Origin: Maricaulis sp.
GTDB lineage: Bacteria; Pseudomonadota; Alphaproteobacteria; Caulobacterales; Maricaulaceae
Assembly: GCF_017643475.1 (NCBI RefSeq)
Contig: NZ_JAEPNI010000005.1
Coordinates: forward strand, 1 to 64,000
DNA: 64,000 nucleotides
Direction of reading: 5' to 3'
The position numbers were made by a program, and so were the translations under genes. Shown one piece after another: positions 57,301 to 64,000 of the stretch. Under the pieces are notes generated by a model. The model saw only the letters and a program-made list of their open reading frames with translations. It did not search any database and was not told the origin of the DNA. Each line of letters opens with the position of its first letter. Position 1 is the stretch's first letter.

Positions 57301-57551
57301 GGCAGCTGCGAGACATCGGTCGCGGTAATGGAGTCGACGAAAGTGTCGGCTTCCCGCTTGATGTTTCGCGCGTTCAGAAGGGCGCCGCGCACACCTTCGA
57401 CCACGATTACTTCGGTCGGACCGCTCTCGTCTGCATCTTCCGCTTCCTGGGCGAATGCAGGCTGAGCACCCAGCGCCGCCACGAGTGCTGACGTTCCCAG
57501 CAAAGCGTAGCGAGTAGACCGCCACCGGTCTGGATTGTTCATTTTGCTCAC
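54387..57551 (-). CDS. TonB-dependent outer-membrane receptor
   Basis: This receptor of about 1054 residues has a signal peptide (GTSALVAALGAQPAFAQ) and a plug domain with VIVVEGVRGALLNARNIKREA, SVAEALARVPGVVTQRF, GLQYVRSEFNGRDAFS and VDVYKNQTASMIEGGIAGTVN. The barrel ends in DNDRRFEFGLRYEF. The GVRGALLNARNIKR opening is that of the large TonB receptors of Caulobacter/Xanthomonas/Sphingomonas carbohydrate-utilisation loci. GTG at 57551 has GGGGAGA 5 bp upstream and is preferred; an ATG at 57542 is also in frame. It is divergent from four halogenase homologues, and two LacI-type palindromes lie in the shared promoter, so receptor and enzymes should be coinduced. The ligand is probably a glycoside or oligosaccharide. 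Confidence 0.92.
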   Translation of the reverse strand: MSKMNNPDRWRSTRYALLGTSALVAALGAQPAFAQEAEDADESGPTEVIVVEGVRGALLNARNIKREADTFVDSITATDVSQLPDLSVAEALARVPGVVTQRFELGGSDGDFPSPEGSGNIVRGLQYVRSEFNGRDAFSANGGRALEWASIPPELIGGVDVYKNQTASMIEGGIAGTVNLRTLEPFDRDGRVAVVVADTIYTDQAEEWSPGFSVILGDRWENDAGEFGLMGSFSTSDLESSINGFQYGPLLAVPNPDAPGTTMALPGGWQARDAEIGRERDSFYVAGQWRSNDGDMELTLKATRVENFTRTDERTIEFFTDAESWAAWSILEGPDSRSIVPFTSAGIPRCNGAGEAANGGLGICENLIGVDGGLMESGVVSNNLRDWLGQTGNLQTPLQSLAIAQTNESMTQDISANFKWRVNDRLYIELDGHYTDAEASMNRLWAGGNHFADYRFDFSDTENPEIDLFLSDDVRLADWGGTFRGDDPGVLGDLADPRYAFLLYAADQFEDNAGDLYAFRADAEYEFDGDGWFDSVEFGARFSQREQTNRNAGLNWAAIAPPWAGGYLPYANRVDAGAYDVADFSDFMGGGVFTGMSSIVFPSRMQMQDYDAFVNSLAGETLIGVGVNGDGNLQVGDWVPLRQNGSVDYVGRGSEGTVREETTNFYVQFNYGQEFSNGQSVTGNFGLRYVSTETTGGGIAAFAEFAEDDPANTTQERDFLPELAAYLDQANIANSIDDSYEYILPSFNLRWDLNDEMIIRFAASQAITPADIAALNSNQTTVAELGYVVDDSVTPSVVTDIIPGQLNVFGGNPNLEPIEATNFDLSYEWYFGSDGLFSASLFYKDLKNIIVYGEETIDTITVDGYTIPIVFNGNTNLNDGTVEGIEFSYQQFFTEWPGLFGNLGVQANLTLLDSEATALPSVRDTEGDGVEGFLTVYRWGVDDLLGLSDTSYNLIGIYQDDRFEVRLAYNWRSEYVSSYRDYVTGNPISQDDIGFLDASFRWDVTDNLEFRVQAANLLDTQATASQQVDAAGQTYARSVFDNDRRFEFGLRYEF

Positions 57552-57614
57552 AATGGTCTCCCCTAGACGCACATCATTTATGTTTCCCCGAGCCATATTT
57601 CGGCATCGTCTGGA

Positions 57615-57628
57615 TGATAACGTTATCA
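57615..57628. promoter_or_regulatory. LacI-type operator 1 (perfect palindrome)
   Basis: TGATAACGTTATCA is a perfect 14-bp palindrome with the central CG of LacI/GalR-family operators. It lies in the 176-bp divergent region between the receptor (GTG 57551) and the halogenase array (GTG 57728). The likely reader is the LacI-family regulator whose 3' end is at 63769. Confidence 0.7.
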
Positions 57629-57643
57629 TGACAATTGGGACAA

Positions 57644-57657
57644 TGATAGCGTTATCA
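57644..57657. promoter_or_regulatory. LacI-type operator 2
   Basis: TGATAGCGTTATCA differs from a perfect palindrome at one pair and from operator 1 at one base. The two sites are 29 bp apart centre to centre, so one regulator could cover both divergent promoters, side by side on the DNA. Confidence 0.65.
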
Positions 57658-57727
57658 GAAGTGCTTTCCTTTTTTCGGGGCGCACTCCATATTCAAACGG
57701 TAGTTTTGTTACGTAAAAGGACCAGTC

Positions 57728-59257
57728 GTGGGCTCGTTTTCCCGAATTTGCATTGTGGGCGGAGGTACAGCCGGCTGGATGACCGCGGCCGCACTATCAA
57801 ACAAATTCAAGGCCTTAGGATTTGATCTCACTTTGATTGAATCAGATCAGATCGGAACTGTCGGTGTAGGTGAGGCAACTTTGCCACATATCCGATATTT
57901 CAATCAGGCGCTTGGAATTGACGAGCCGGAATTCATGAAATTGACCGAGGCCACCTTCAAGCTCGGCATCGAATTCCGTAACTGGGGGAAGGTCGGGGAC
58001 CACTATATTCACCCCTTCGGCGACTATGGTTTGCCCGCTGACGATCTGGACTTCCATCAGCTCTGGCTCAAACAGCACCAGAACGGTGGAGCAGGACGCT
58101 TGAGCGACTACTCCTATCCCATTATCGCTGCCGAACAGGGCCGCTTCAGACTGCCGGGTGAGAACCCGAACGAGATCGGCTCCAACTTTGGCTATGCCTA
58201 TCAGTTCGACGCCGGCCTCTACGCGAAATTTCTGCGACGCTACAGCGAGCATCGCGGTGTAAAGCGGATCGAAGGTCGGATCGTCGACACCACACTGGAC
58301 GCCGAGACAGGCGATATTGAGTGCGTTAAACTCGATGATGGCCAGACCGTCGATGCAGACCTGTTCATCGACTGCTCCGGGTTCAGAGGCCTGCTGATCG
58401 AGAAAACCCTCAAAACCGGGTATGATGACTGGAGCGAATGGCTACCCTGCAACCGTGCTGTCGCTGTTCCCTGCGAATCCCGCGGCCCCCTGTTGCCCTA
58501 CACCCGGGCCACGGCGCGCACCGCGGGATGGCAGTGGCGAATTCCGCTGCAGCACAGGACCGGCAATGGTCACGTCTACTGGAGCGACCACATCTCGGAT
58601 GACGAGGCAACCCATCAATTGATGAGCTCTCTTGAAGGGCCGGCGCTGGCCGAGCCCAAACAGCTCTTCTTCAAGACCGGGCGACGAAAGAAATTCTGGA
58701 ATCGCAATGTCGTCAGCATCGGCCTGTCTGCAGGCTTCCTGGAACCACTGGAGTCCACGTCCATTCATCTGATCCAGGAGGGCATCACGACGCTCATCGA
58801 ACTGTTTCCTCACCGCAGCATCAACACGCTCGATGTGGAAGAATACAATGAAAGAATGGGATTGAACTTTGAACGGGTCAGAGATTTCCTTCTGCTCCAC
58901 TATGTCGCGACACAACGCGAGGACAGCTCGATGTGGCGCCACTTCCGGGATCTGAAACTGCCAGATAGTCTGCAGGAGAAAATCGATGCGTGGATGCACC
59001 GCGGCTACGTGATCAAGTATGAATTCGGGGTTTTCCTGCCACCCAGCTGGGTAGCGGTGATGCTCGGACAAAACTTGCAGCCCCGCGGGCATGACCCGCG
59101 AATTGATCGATTTGACATGCGCGAACTCCGGCAGAAACTTGATACCATCCGTGATGAAACAGCGCTTCAGGCATCCCGGACCCCGATGCAGGCCGATTTC
59201 CTAAAACAACACGGCGGCGCGTCCAGCACGCCGCTCGCCACCGCAACCCAGACCTAG
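57728..59257 (+). CDS. PrnA-type flavin-dependent halogenase family protein, first of four in tandem
   Basis: This 509-residue FAD protein has GGGTAG (11-16), GVGEATLP (46-53), the catalytic-Lys segment ATFKLGIEFRNW (Lys78), the WQWRIP motif (268-273) that separates halogenases from monooxygenases, and GFLEPLEST (337-344) with the glutamate thought to act with the lysine. All hallmark residues of the tryptophan-halogenase family are present. GTG at 57728 follows an AAAGGA ribosome site. It is the first gene of the plus-strand array, 12 bp before the next. Caulobacterales carry many such genes next to TonB receptors, and their true substrates are mostly unknown. Flavin reductase must come from elsewhere. 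Confidence 0.85.
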   Translation: MGSFSRICIVGGGTAGWMTAAALSNKFKALGFDLTLIESDQIGTVGVGEATLPHIRYFNQALGIDEPEFMKLTEATFKLGIEFRNWGKVGDHYIHPFGDYGLPADDLDFHQLWLKQHQNGGAGRLSDYSYPIIAAEQGRFRLPGENPNEIGSNFGYAYQFDAGLYAKFLRRYSEHRGVKRIEGRIVDTTLDAETGDIECVKLDDGQTVDADLFIDCSGFRGLLIEKTLKTGYDDWSEWLPCNRAVAVPCESRGPLLPYTRATARTAGWQWRIPLQHRTGNGHVYWSDHISDDEATHQLMSSLEGPALAEPKQLFFKTGRRKKFWNRNVVSIGLSAGFLEPLESTSIHLIQEGITTLIELFPHRSINTLDVEEYNERMGLNFERVRDFLLLHYVATQREDSSMWRHFRDLKLPDSLQEKIDAWMHRGYVIKYEFGVFLPPSWVAVMLGQNLQPRGHDPRIDRFDMRELRQKLDTIRDETALQASRTPMQADFLKQHGGASSTPLATATQT

Positions 59258-59269
59258 CCGGAAGACACA

Positions 59270-60712
59270 GTGAATTCTCCATCACCTGCAGTCAAAACTA
59301 TCGTGGTTTGTGGCGGCGGCCTCGCCGGCCATATGGCAACATTGAGCCTCGTGAATGCGCTGGGCAGTGACCATCACATCGCACAGGTCAATGCCTCTGC
59401 CACACCTCCCGCAGACGATATTTACGGGGGCGCGACATCACCGGAGAGCTATAACTTCCTGCGCGGTCTGGGCCTCGACGAACCGTTGCTGATGCTCGAA
59501 GGGCGCGCCTCATTTTCGCTCGGAACGCATTTCCGGCGCTGGCGTCCCGGCCAAACCTGGCATCAATGCCACCACGCCCCCTTTCCCACGATTGACGGCA
59601 CCCCCCTGATTCATCATCTAACCCGAAGCAGGACCCCGCTTTCCGAGGTGCTGATCTCGGCTCAGGCGGCACTGGCCGGGCGCTTTGCCCACCCGCCTGC
59701 GGATCCGGCCACCCCCCTCGCTCTGGCTGAGTATGGCTATCAGTTCGATCCACTTGATTGGGTCAGGCTTCTTGATGCCAGGATCGAAACGACCCGCGTC
59801 GAACGCCTCAAGGCCGAGACAATCACGGTTCAGTCCCAGGTAGCCGGGCGCACAGTTCTGGCCCTGGACGACGACATCGCCCTTGAGGCAGATCTGATCA
59901 TTGATGCAACCGGACCGGCGCGCACAGTGATCTCTCAGACCGGATCGCATTTCATCGCGGACCGGACGGTCAATGCCCGCATCTCACGCCAGGCCGCGAC
60001 GCAAACAGGTCAGCCCGGTCGCGTCATCGAAGCCAGCGAGGAAGGCTGGACACTGAAGGTGTTCCCGCAGGAAACCGAACTCAGTCTGGCCATCACCTCG
60101 CCCGCAGAGCCAAATGAAACCTTGAAGGGATTTGACGTGGAACTCGGCCGGGTCAGCGAGGCATGGCAAGGTAACTGTATCGCCATTGGCCACGCCGCCT
60201 GGACCATCGAACCGCTCTCTCCGGCACCGATGATGCTGCTGCAGCGCGATATCGAACGGCTGCTCGAACTGATCCCGACCACAGCGGAAGCCAACACCGA
60301 ACGGCGTGAATACAATCGGCGCTTTCGAGACGATGTCGACCACGCCGGCCTGTTCCACGAGGCGCTGCTCCGACAGGAAGGCGCGATGAACAGCGCATAC
60401 TGGAAATCTGCAGCAGGCGGTGAGCCCAGTGAAAAGCTGGCGCGAAAACTGCGGCAGTACGGTCATCGCGGCATCGTGCCCCGATATGACCTTGAACCTT
60501 TCAATAACGAAGACTGGATCATCCTGCTCGAGGGTCTGGGCAAGACACCTCAAGATTATGACAGGCAGGCAGACAGGCTGCCCGAAGCGGAGACACAAAA
60601 CCAGTTGAGACAGATGAAAGCGACGATCGACAATCTGATCCCGCGCATGCCTCCGCACCACATCTATGTGGCTAAGCTGAAGCAATACCTCGAGAAAAAG
60701 CGCCATGTCTGA
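59270..60712 (+). CDS. degenerate halogenase-family flavoprotein lacking catalytic residues
   Basis: This 480-residue member of the same fold keeps the dinucleotide site CGGGLAG (14-20) and the overall length and order. The GxGEATxP loop is YGGATSPES (52-60). The catalytic-Lys segment reads ASFSLGTHFRRW, with Ser83 where Lys is expected. WxWxIP is WTLKVFP (260-266), and the EPLEST glutamate is replaced (EPLSPA, 314-319). Halogenation by the PrnA mechanism is therefore unlikely. Its ribosome-site spacing is close (12-bp gap) and it overlaps the next gene by 8 bp, so it is translated in step with its active-looking paralogues. That fits a partner or regulatory subunit of a hetero-oligomer, but this is inference. 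Confidence 0.8.
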   Translation: MNSPSPAVKTIVVCGGGLAGHMATLSLVNALGSDHHIAQVNASATPPADDIYGGATSPESYNFLRGLGLDEPLLMLEGRASFSLGTHFRRWRPGQTWHQCHHAPFPTIDGTPLIHHLTRSRTPLSEVLISAQAALAGRFAHPPADPATPLALAEYGYQFDPLDWVRLLDARIETTRVERLKAETITVQSQVAGRTVLALDDDIALEADLIIDATGPARTVISQTGSHFIADRTVNARISRQAATQTGQPGRVIEASEEGWTLKVFPQETELSLAITSPAEPNETLKGFDVELGRVSEAWQGNCIAIGHAAWTIEPLSPAPMMLLQRDIERLLELIPTTAEANTERREYNRRFRDDVDHAGLFHEALLRQEGAMNSAYWKSAAGGEPSEKLARKLRQYGHRGIVPRYDLEPFNNEDWIILLEGLGKTPQDYDRQADRLPEAETQNQLRQMKATIDNLIPRMPPHHIYVAKLKQYLEKKRHV

Positions 60713-62228
60713 GACGAATAGCCAATCTCCGAAGCGCATCATCATTGTCGGCGGTGGATCCGCGGGCTGGATGACGGCGGCAGCCCTTTCCAGTGTATTG
60801 CCGGAGAACGCAGCCCGGATCTGCCTGGTCGAATCCGAACAAATCGGAACCATCGGAGTCGGCGAAGCAACAATACCCGACATCATCAACTTCAATGCCA
60901 TGCTGGGCATCCCCGAGGCGGAGTTTCTGAAGGCGACAAACGGGACGTTCAAACTGGGCATCCAGTTTGTGAATTGGGGCAGGCAAGGCGAAAGCTACAT
61001 GCACCCATTTGGCCAACATGGCGTCGATATGAACGGCATCGACTTCCATCAGTACTGGCTGAAGTACCGACAGGATCATCCTGACAGCTCGATCGAGGAT
61101 TTCAGCCTCAGCGCCATTGCCGCTCAAGGCGGCAAGTTTGCAATGCCGGACCCGAATCCGCGCTCAGTGCTCTCACAGCTCAGATACGCGTATCATTTCG
61201 ACGCGACCGCCTACGCCAGATATCTCCGCGGGTTTGCGGAACAGCGCGGAGTTCGGCGCATTGAGGGCAAGGTCACCCATATCGGCCAACACCCCGAGAC
61301 AGGCTTCATCACCCATATCGATCTTGAAAGCGGCGAATCCCTCGACGGCGACCTGTTTTTCGATTGCACCGGCTTCCGGGGAATGCTCATCAGCCAGACG
61401 CTTGGCGTTTCCTTCCAGGACTGGTCTCACTGGCTCCCCTGCGATACCGCCCAAGCCATCGCGTGCGAACGAACGGGCGAAATTCTCCCCTACACCATCT
61501 CCACCGCCAAGCAGGCTGGGTGGCAATGGCGAATTCCCACACAGCACCGAACCGGCAACGGCCATATCTACTCCAGCAAGCTGCTGAGCGATGACGAGGC
61601 GATCGACAGCCTGCTGCAAGATCTCGATGGTCCGGCACTCGGCTCTCCGCGCAAGATCCGCTTTCAAACGGGTCACCGGACCAAGCTCTGGGAAAAGAAC
61701 TGTGTTGCTATCGGACTGTCCGGCGGTTTTCTGGAACCTCTGGAATCGACATCGCTCTTCCTGATCCAGGAAGGCATCAGCAAGTTTATTTCGCTCTATC
61801 CAACAGCGGCTATGCCAGCGGTCGTGAGCGATGAATACAACCGTCAGCTGGTGAAAAAATTCGAACAGGTGCGCGACTTCATCATCCTTCACTACAAGGC
61901 CACTGAACGGGATGACAGCGAGTTCTGGAACTATACACGGACGATGGACATTCCGGATTCATTGAGTGCGCGGATGGAGCTGTTCCAGGAAGCGGGACGG
62001 ATCTTCCGCTACGAAGACGAGCTCTTTGCCAAACCAAACTGGATCGCGGTACTTTTGGGTCAGAATATCGCTCCAAAATCAGTTGATCCGATTATAGGTG
62101 CTGTAGGCGCAGCAGATATTACGCGCAGTCTGCAGTCCATGCGCTCGGCAATGCAGGGCGCTGTCGCCAAGATGCAGACACACCGCGCATTTCTGGAACA
62201 TTATGCGTGGTCCGGTGAGACCGTGTAG
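60705..62228 (+). CDS. PrnA-type flavin-dependent halogenase family protein, third in tandem
   Basis: This 507-residue protein has VGGGSAGW (15-22), GVGEATIP (51-58), the lysine segment GTFKLGIQFVNW (Lys83), AGWQWRIPTQHRTGNGH and GFLEPLEST, so the halogenase hallmarks are complete. Close similarity to the first and fourth paralogues in motif order and spacing indicates repeated tandem duplication. The ATG at 60705 overlaps the previous gene by 8 bp, which implies coupling. The C-terminal IAVLLGQNIAP segment is shared with the paralogues (VAVMLGQNLQP). The substrate is unknown. Confidence 0.85.
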   Translation: MSETNSQSPKRIIIVGGGSAGWMTAAALSSVLPENAARICLVESEQIGTIGVGEATIPDIINFNAMLGIPEAEFLKATNGTFKLGIQFVNWGRQGESYMHPFGQHGVDMNGIDFHQYWLKYRQDHPDSSIEDFSLSAIAAQGGKFAMPDPNPRSVLSQLRYAYHFDATAYARYLRGFAEQRGVRRIEGKVTHIGQHPETGFITHIDLESGESLDGDLFFDCTGFRGMLISQTLGVSFQDWSHWLPCDTAQAIACERTGEILPYTISTAKQAGWQWRIPTQHRTGNGHIYSSKLLSDDEAIDSLLQDLDGPALGSPRKIRFQTGHRTKLWEKNCVAIGLSGGFLEPLESTSLFLIQEGISKFISLYPTAAMPAVVSDEYNRQLVKKFEQVRDFIILHYKATERDDSEFWNYTRTMDIPDSLSARMELFQEAGRIFRYEDELFAKPNWIAVLLGQNIAPKSVDPIIGAVGAADITRSLQSMRSAMQGAVAKMQTHRAFLEHYAWSGETV

Positions 62229-62243
62229 GGAGTGGGGAAAAAC

Positions 62244-63752
62244 ATGCAAGACATGAACATCAAACAGATCGTCATCGTCGGAGGCGGAACTGCCGGATGG
62301 ATGGCTGCGGCGGCACTCTCGATCCTGTTACGGGACCCCAGCGTCAAGATCCGCCTCGTCGAGTCCGAGGAAATCGGAACGGTTGGCGTCGGTGAGGCGA
62401 CCATCCCGCACATCCGCTACTTCAACACGCTGGTGGGCCTGAAGGAAAAGGACTATCTGAACCGCACGAATGCGACCTTCAAACTGGGTATCGAGTTCGT
62501 GAACTGGGGGCAGGTCGGCGATCGTTACTTCCACCCTTTCAGCCCGTACGGGGTGAATATGGATGGCATTCATTTTCACCATTTCTGGCTGCGGCATATC
62601 CAGAAGCCAGGCGCTCAGCCCATCGACGACTACAACCTTCAGGTCCTCGCCTCGAAGCTGAACAAGTTCTCCCACCCCAACCCGAACATCAAGGGCTCAC
62701 CGCTCGCCAGCATTGACTATGCCTACCAGTTCGACGCCAGTCTGTACGGCAAATACATGCGGGAGGTCGCCGAGTCGCGCGGCGTGGAACGTATCGAGGG
62801 CAAGGTTGTCGACGTCGTCCAGAACAGTGAGACCGGCCATGTCGAGAGCCTGAAGCTGGAATCCGGAACGGAAGTCGCCGGCGAACTCTTTATCGACTGT
62901 ACAGGCTTCCGCGGCCTGTTGATCGAGCAAACGCTCCAGTCAGGATATGATGACTGGTCGAACTACCTGCCCGTTGACCGCGCTGTCGCTCAGACCTGCG
63001 AGCTCGCTGGTCCGCTGACACCCTATACCCGCGCCACGGCGCACGAGGCCGGCTGGCAGTGGCGAATTCCGCTGCAAAACCGGCTCGGCAACGGACACGT
63101 CTATTGCAGCGAGTATATCAGCGATGATGAAGCCTGCGCCAAGCTACAGGAGGGCCTGGATGGCAAGCCGCTCTCTGACCCGCGCTTCCTGCGCTTCAAG
63201 ACAGGCATTCGCAAGAAACCTTGGAACAAGAATGTCGTCTCCCTCGGCCTGGCCAGCGGCTTCCTGGAACCACTCGAATCGACTTCCATTCACCTGGTCC
63301 AGACTGCCATCGCGCGCCTGTTGACCAATTTCCCGGACAAGCATTTCAATGAGCGCGACATCGAATACTACAACCAGCGCACGCTGGCCGAATTCGAACA
63401 GGTTCGAGACTTCCTGATCCTTCACTATTGTGCCACCCAGCGGACGGACAGCCCGTTCTGGAACTACGTGCGCACAATGGAAATCCCGGAGACGCTGCGC
63501 CAACGCATCGACATCTATCTGGAGAATGGCCGCCTCTATCGCCACGACAATGAACTGTTCGGCGAACACAGCTGGTTTGCAGTCTTCGAGGGCCAGAATC
63601 TGCGTCCGAAACGCTATCACCCGGTCATCAACGCTCTACCCGACGACATGCTGGAAAAACGCATGGCAGAAGTGCGTCGCGCCATGCACAAATGCCTCGA
63701 GCAATTCGATGACCACGAAGTCTATCTGAATAGGGCAAGACAGTCGGCCTGA
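62244..63752 (+). CDS. PrnA-type flavin-dependent halogenase family protein, fourth in tandem
   Basis: This protein of about 502 residues has VGGGTAGW (12-19), GVGEATIP, ATFKLGIEFVNW (Lys80), EAGWQWRIPLQNRLGNGH and GFLEPLEST, all intact. The frame opens with a GTG at 62232, but the ATG at 62244 (MQDMNIKQIVIVGGG) is preceded by a GTGGGGA ribosome site at good spacing. It lies 15 bp after the third paralogue. It is very similar to the first one, including the C-terminal FEGQNLRPKRYHP. It is the last of the array; the LacI-family gene converges on it. Confidence 0.85.
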   Translation: MQDMNIKQIVIVGGGTAGWMAAAALSILLRDPSVKIRLVESEEIGTVGVGEATIPHIRYFNTLVGLKEKDYLNRTNATFKLGIEFVNWGQVGDRYFHPFSPYGVNMDGIHFHHFWLRHIQKPGAQPIDDYNLQVLASKLNKFSHPNPNIKGSPLASIDYAYQFDASLYGKYMREVAESRGVERIEGKVVDVVQNSETGHVESLKLESGTEVAGELFIDCTGFRGLLIEQTLQSGYDDWSNYLPVDRAVAQTCELAGPLTPYTRATAHEAGWQWRIPLQNRLGNGHVYCSEYISDDEACAKLQEGLDGKPLSDPRFLRFKTGIRKKPWNKNVVSLGLASGFLEPLESTSIHLVQTAIARLLTNFPDKHFNERDIEYYNQRTLAEFEQVRDFLILHYCATQRTDSPFWNYVRTMEIPETLRQRIDIYLENGRLYRHDNELFGEHSWFAVFEGQNLRPKRYHPVINALPDDMLEKRMAEVRRAMHKCLEQFDDHEVYLNRARQSA

Positions 63753-63768
63753 CCCGGCCCTACCTCTG

Positions 63769-64000
63769 TCAGCCCTTGCCGGCCGGAGGCGCCGCCGACT
63801 CTCGGATCACCAGATCGTAAGGCAATCTGAGCTTTTCCGGCGGGGCGGCGTTCTTCGCTTCCGGGCCACGGACGCCCCGTTCGAGCGTCTCGATGGCGGC
63901 ATTCGCCATCTCCCGGATGGGCTGGCGGATTGTCGTCAGAGGCGGCCAGATTGCAGATGCAGTCGCCGTGTCATCGAAACCGACGACCGAGAGATCTTCC
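63769..64000 (-). CDS. LacI/GalR-family transcriptional regulator, C-terminal part (cut by window edge)
   Basis: The minus-strand frame running off the right edge encodes about 76 residues of a periplasmic-binding-like effector domain. They include DLSVVGFDDTATASAIWPPLTTIRQP, the classic C-terminal LacI-family segment, and a tail ending LPYDLVIRESAAPPAGKG before TGA at 63769-63771. The DNA-binding half lies outside the window. It converges on the halogenase array. The two palindromes in the receptor-halogenase promoter are of the type its family binds, so it likely represses both until a sugar-like inducer is present. Confidence 0.85.
   Translation of the reverse strand, partial: EDLSVVGFDDTATASAIWPPLTTIRQPIREMANAAIETLERGVRGPEAKNAAPPEKLRLPYDLVIRESAAPPAGKG

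Noticed and set aside
1-64000. tRNA, rRNA, CRISPR, insertion sequence or prophage
   Set aside because: No cloverleaf, repeat-spacer array, transposase or phage protein was recognised; this was judged by reading and not by a covariance-model search.

Overview
The window is GC-rich, densely coded DNA from an alphaproteobacterium. The gene content fits a marine or oligotrophic member of the Caulobacterales/Maricaulales group such as Maricaulis, Oceanicaulis or a relative: large TonB-dependent receptors beside PrnA-type flavin halogenase homologues, a PstA with a long N-terminal domain, a phosphate porin, and extracytoplasmic BNR-repeat and GH3 proteins. The genus assignment is inference. I see no rRNA, tRNA, CRISPR array, transposase or phage gene.

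Layout. 0.2-6.6 kb: a secreted BNR-repeat protein, a PepSY-type membrane protein, and a divergent histidine kinase / LuxR-type response regulator pair. 6.7-18.3 kb: a phosphate block on the minus strand. It has pstS-pstC-pstA-pstB behind a three-heptamer Pho box, and a chemoreceptor followed by a phosphate-type porin behind a second Pho box. Upstream of it lies a receiver protein and a hybrid-type sensor kinase gene broken by a one-base frameshift. 18.5-22.3 kb: nucleoside salvage (tdk, nupC, nucleoside hydrolase, ribokinase). 22.4-23.6 kb: a scar where a histidine kinase and a MarR gene have both lost their 5' ends at one junction. 23.7-29.4 kb: a halogenase homologue, a sulfotransferase and a TonB-dependent receptor. 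29.6-30.0 kb: a CsaA/tRNA-binding-type gene with two nonsense codons. 30.1-31.5 kb: a secreted S33-type hydrolase.

31.8-37.9 kb is the most unusual region: a tightly overlapping six-gene plus-strand operon (KAS III-like synthase, extended SDR, metallo-beta-lactamase-fold hydrolase, PaaK/F390-synthetase-like adenylating enzyme, Rieske oxygenase, BtaA/DUF3419 aminocarboxypropyl transferase). It looks like a complete small-molecule or lipid pathway that I cannot match to a described one. 38-45 kb: penicillin-binding protein 1C and its alpha-2-macroglobulin partner. 45-48.3 kb: an unusual pair, an E1 alpha/beta fusion dehydrogenase translationally coupled to a FabD-like acyltransferase. 48.5-51.2 kb: acnB. 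51.6-54.2 kb: a GH3 lipoprotein.

54.4-64 kb: a TonB-dependent receptor divergent from four tandem halogenase-family genes, one of which has lost the catalytic residues. The divergent promoter region carries two LacI-type palindromes, and the 3' part of a LacI-family regulator lies at the right edge. This looks like a carbohydrate- or glycoside-responsive uptake locus in which the receptor imports a substrate and the flavoproteins act on it. The substrate is unknown.
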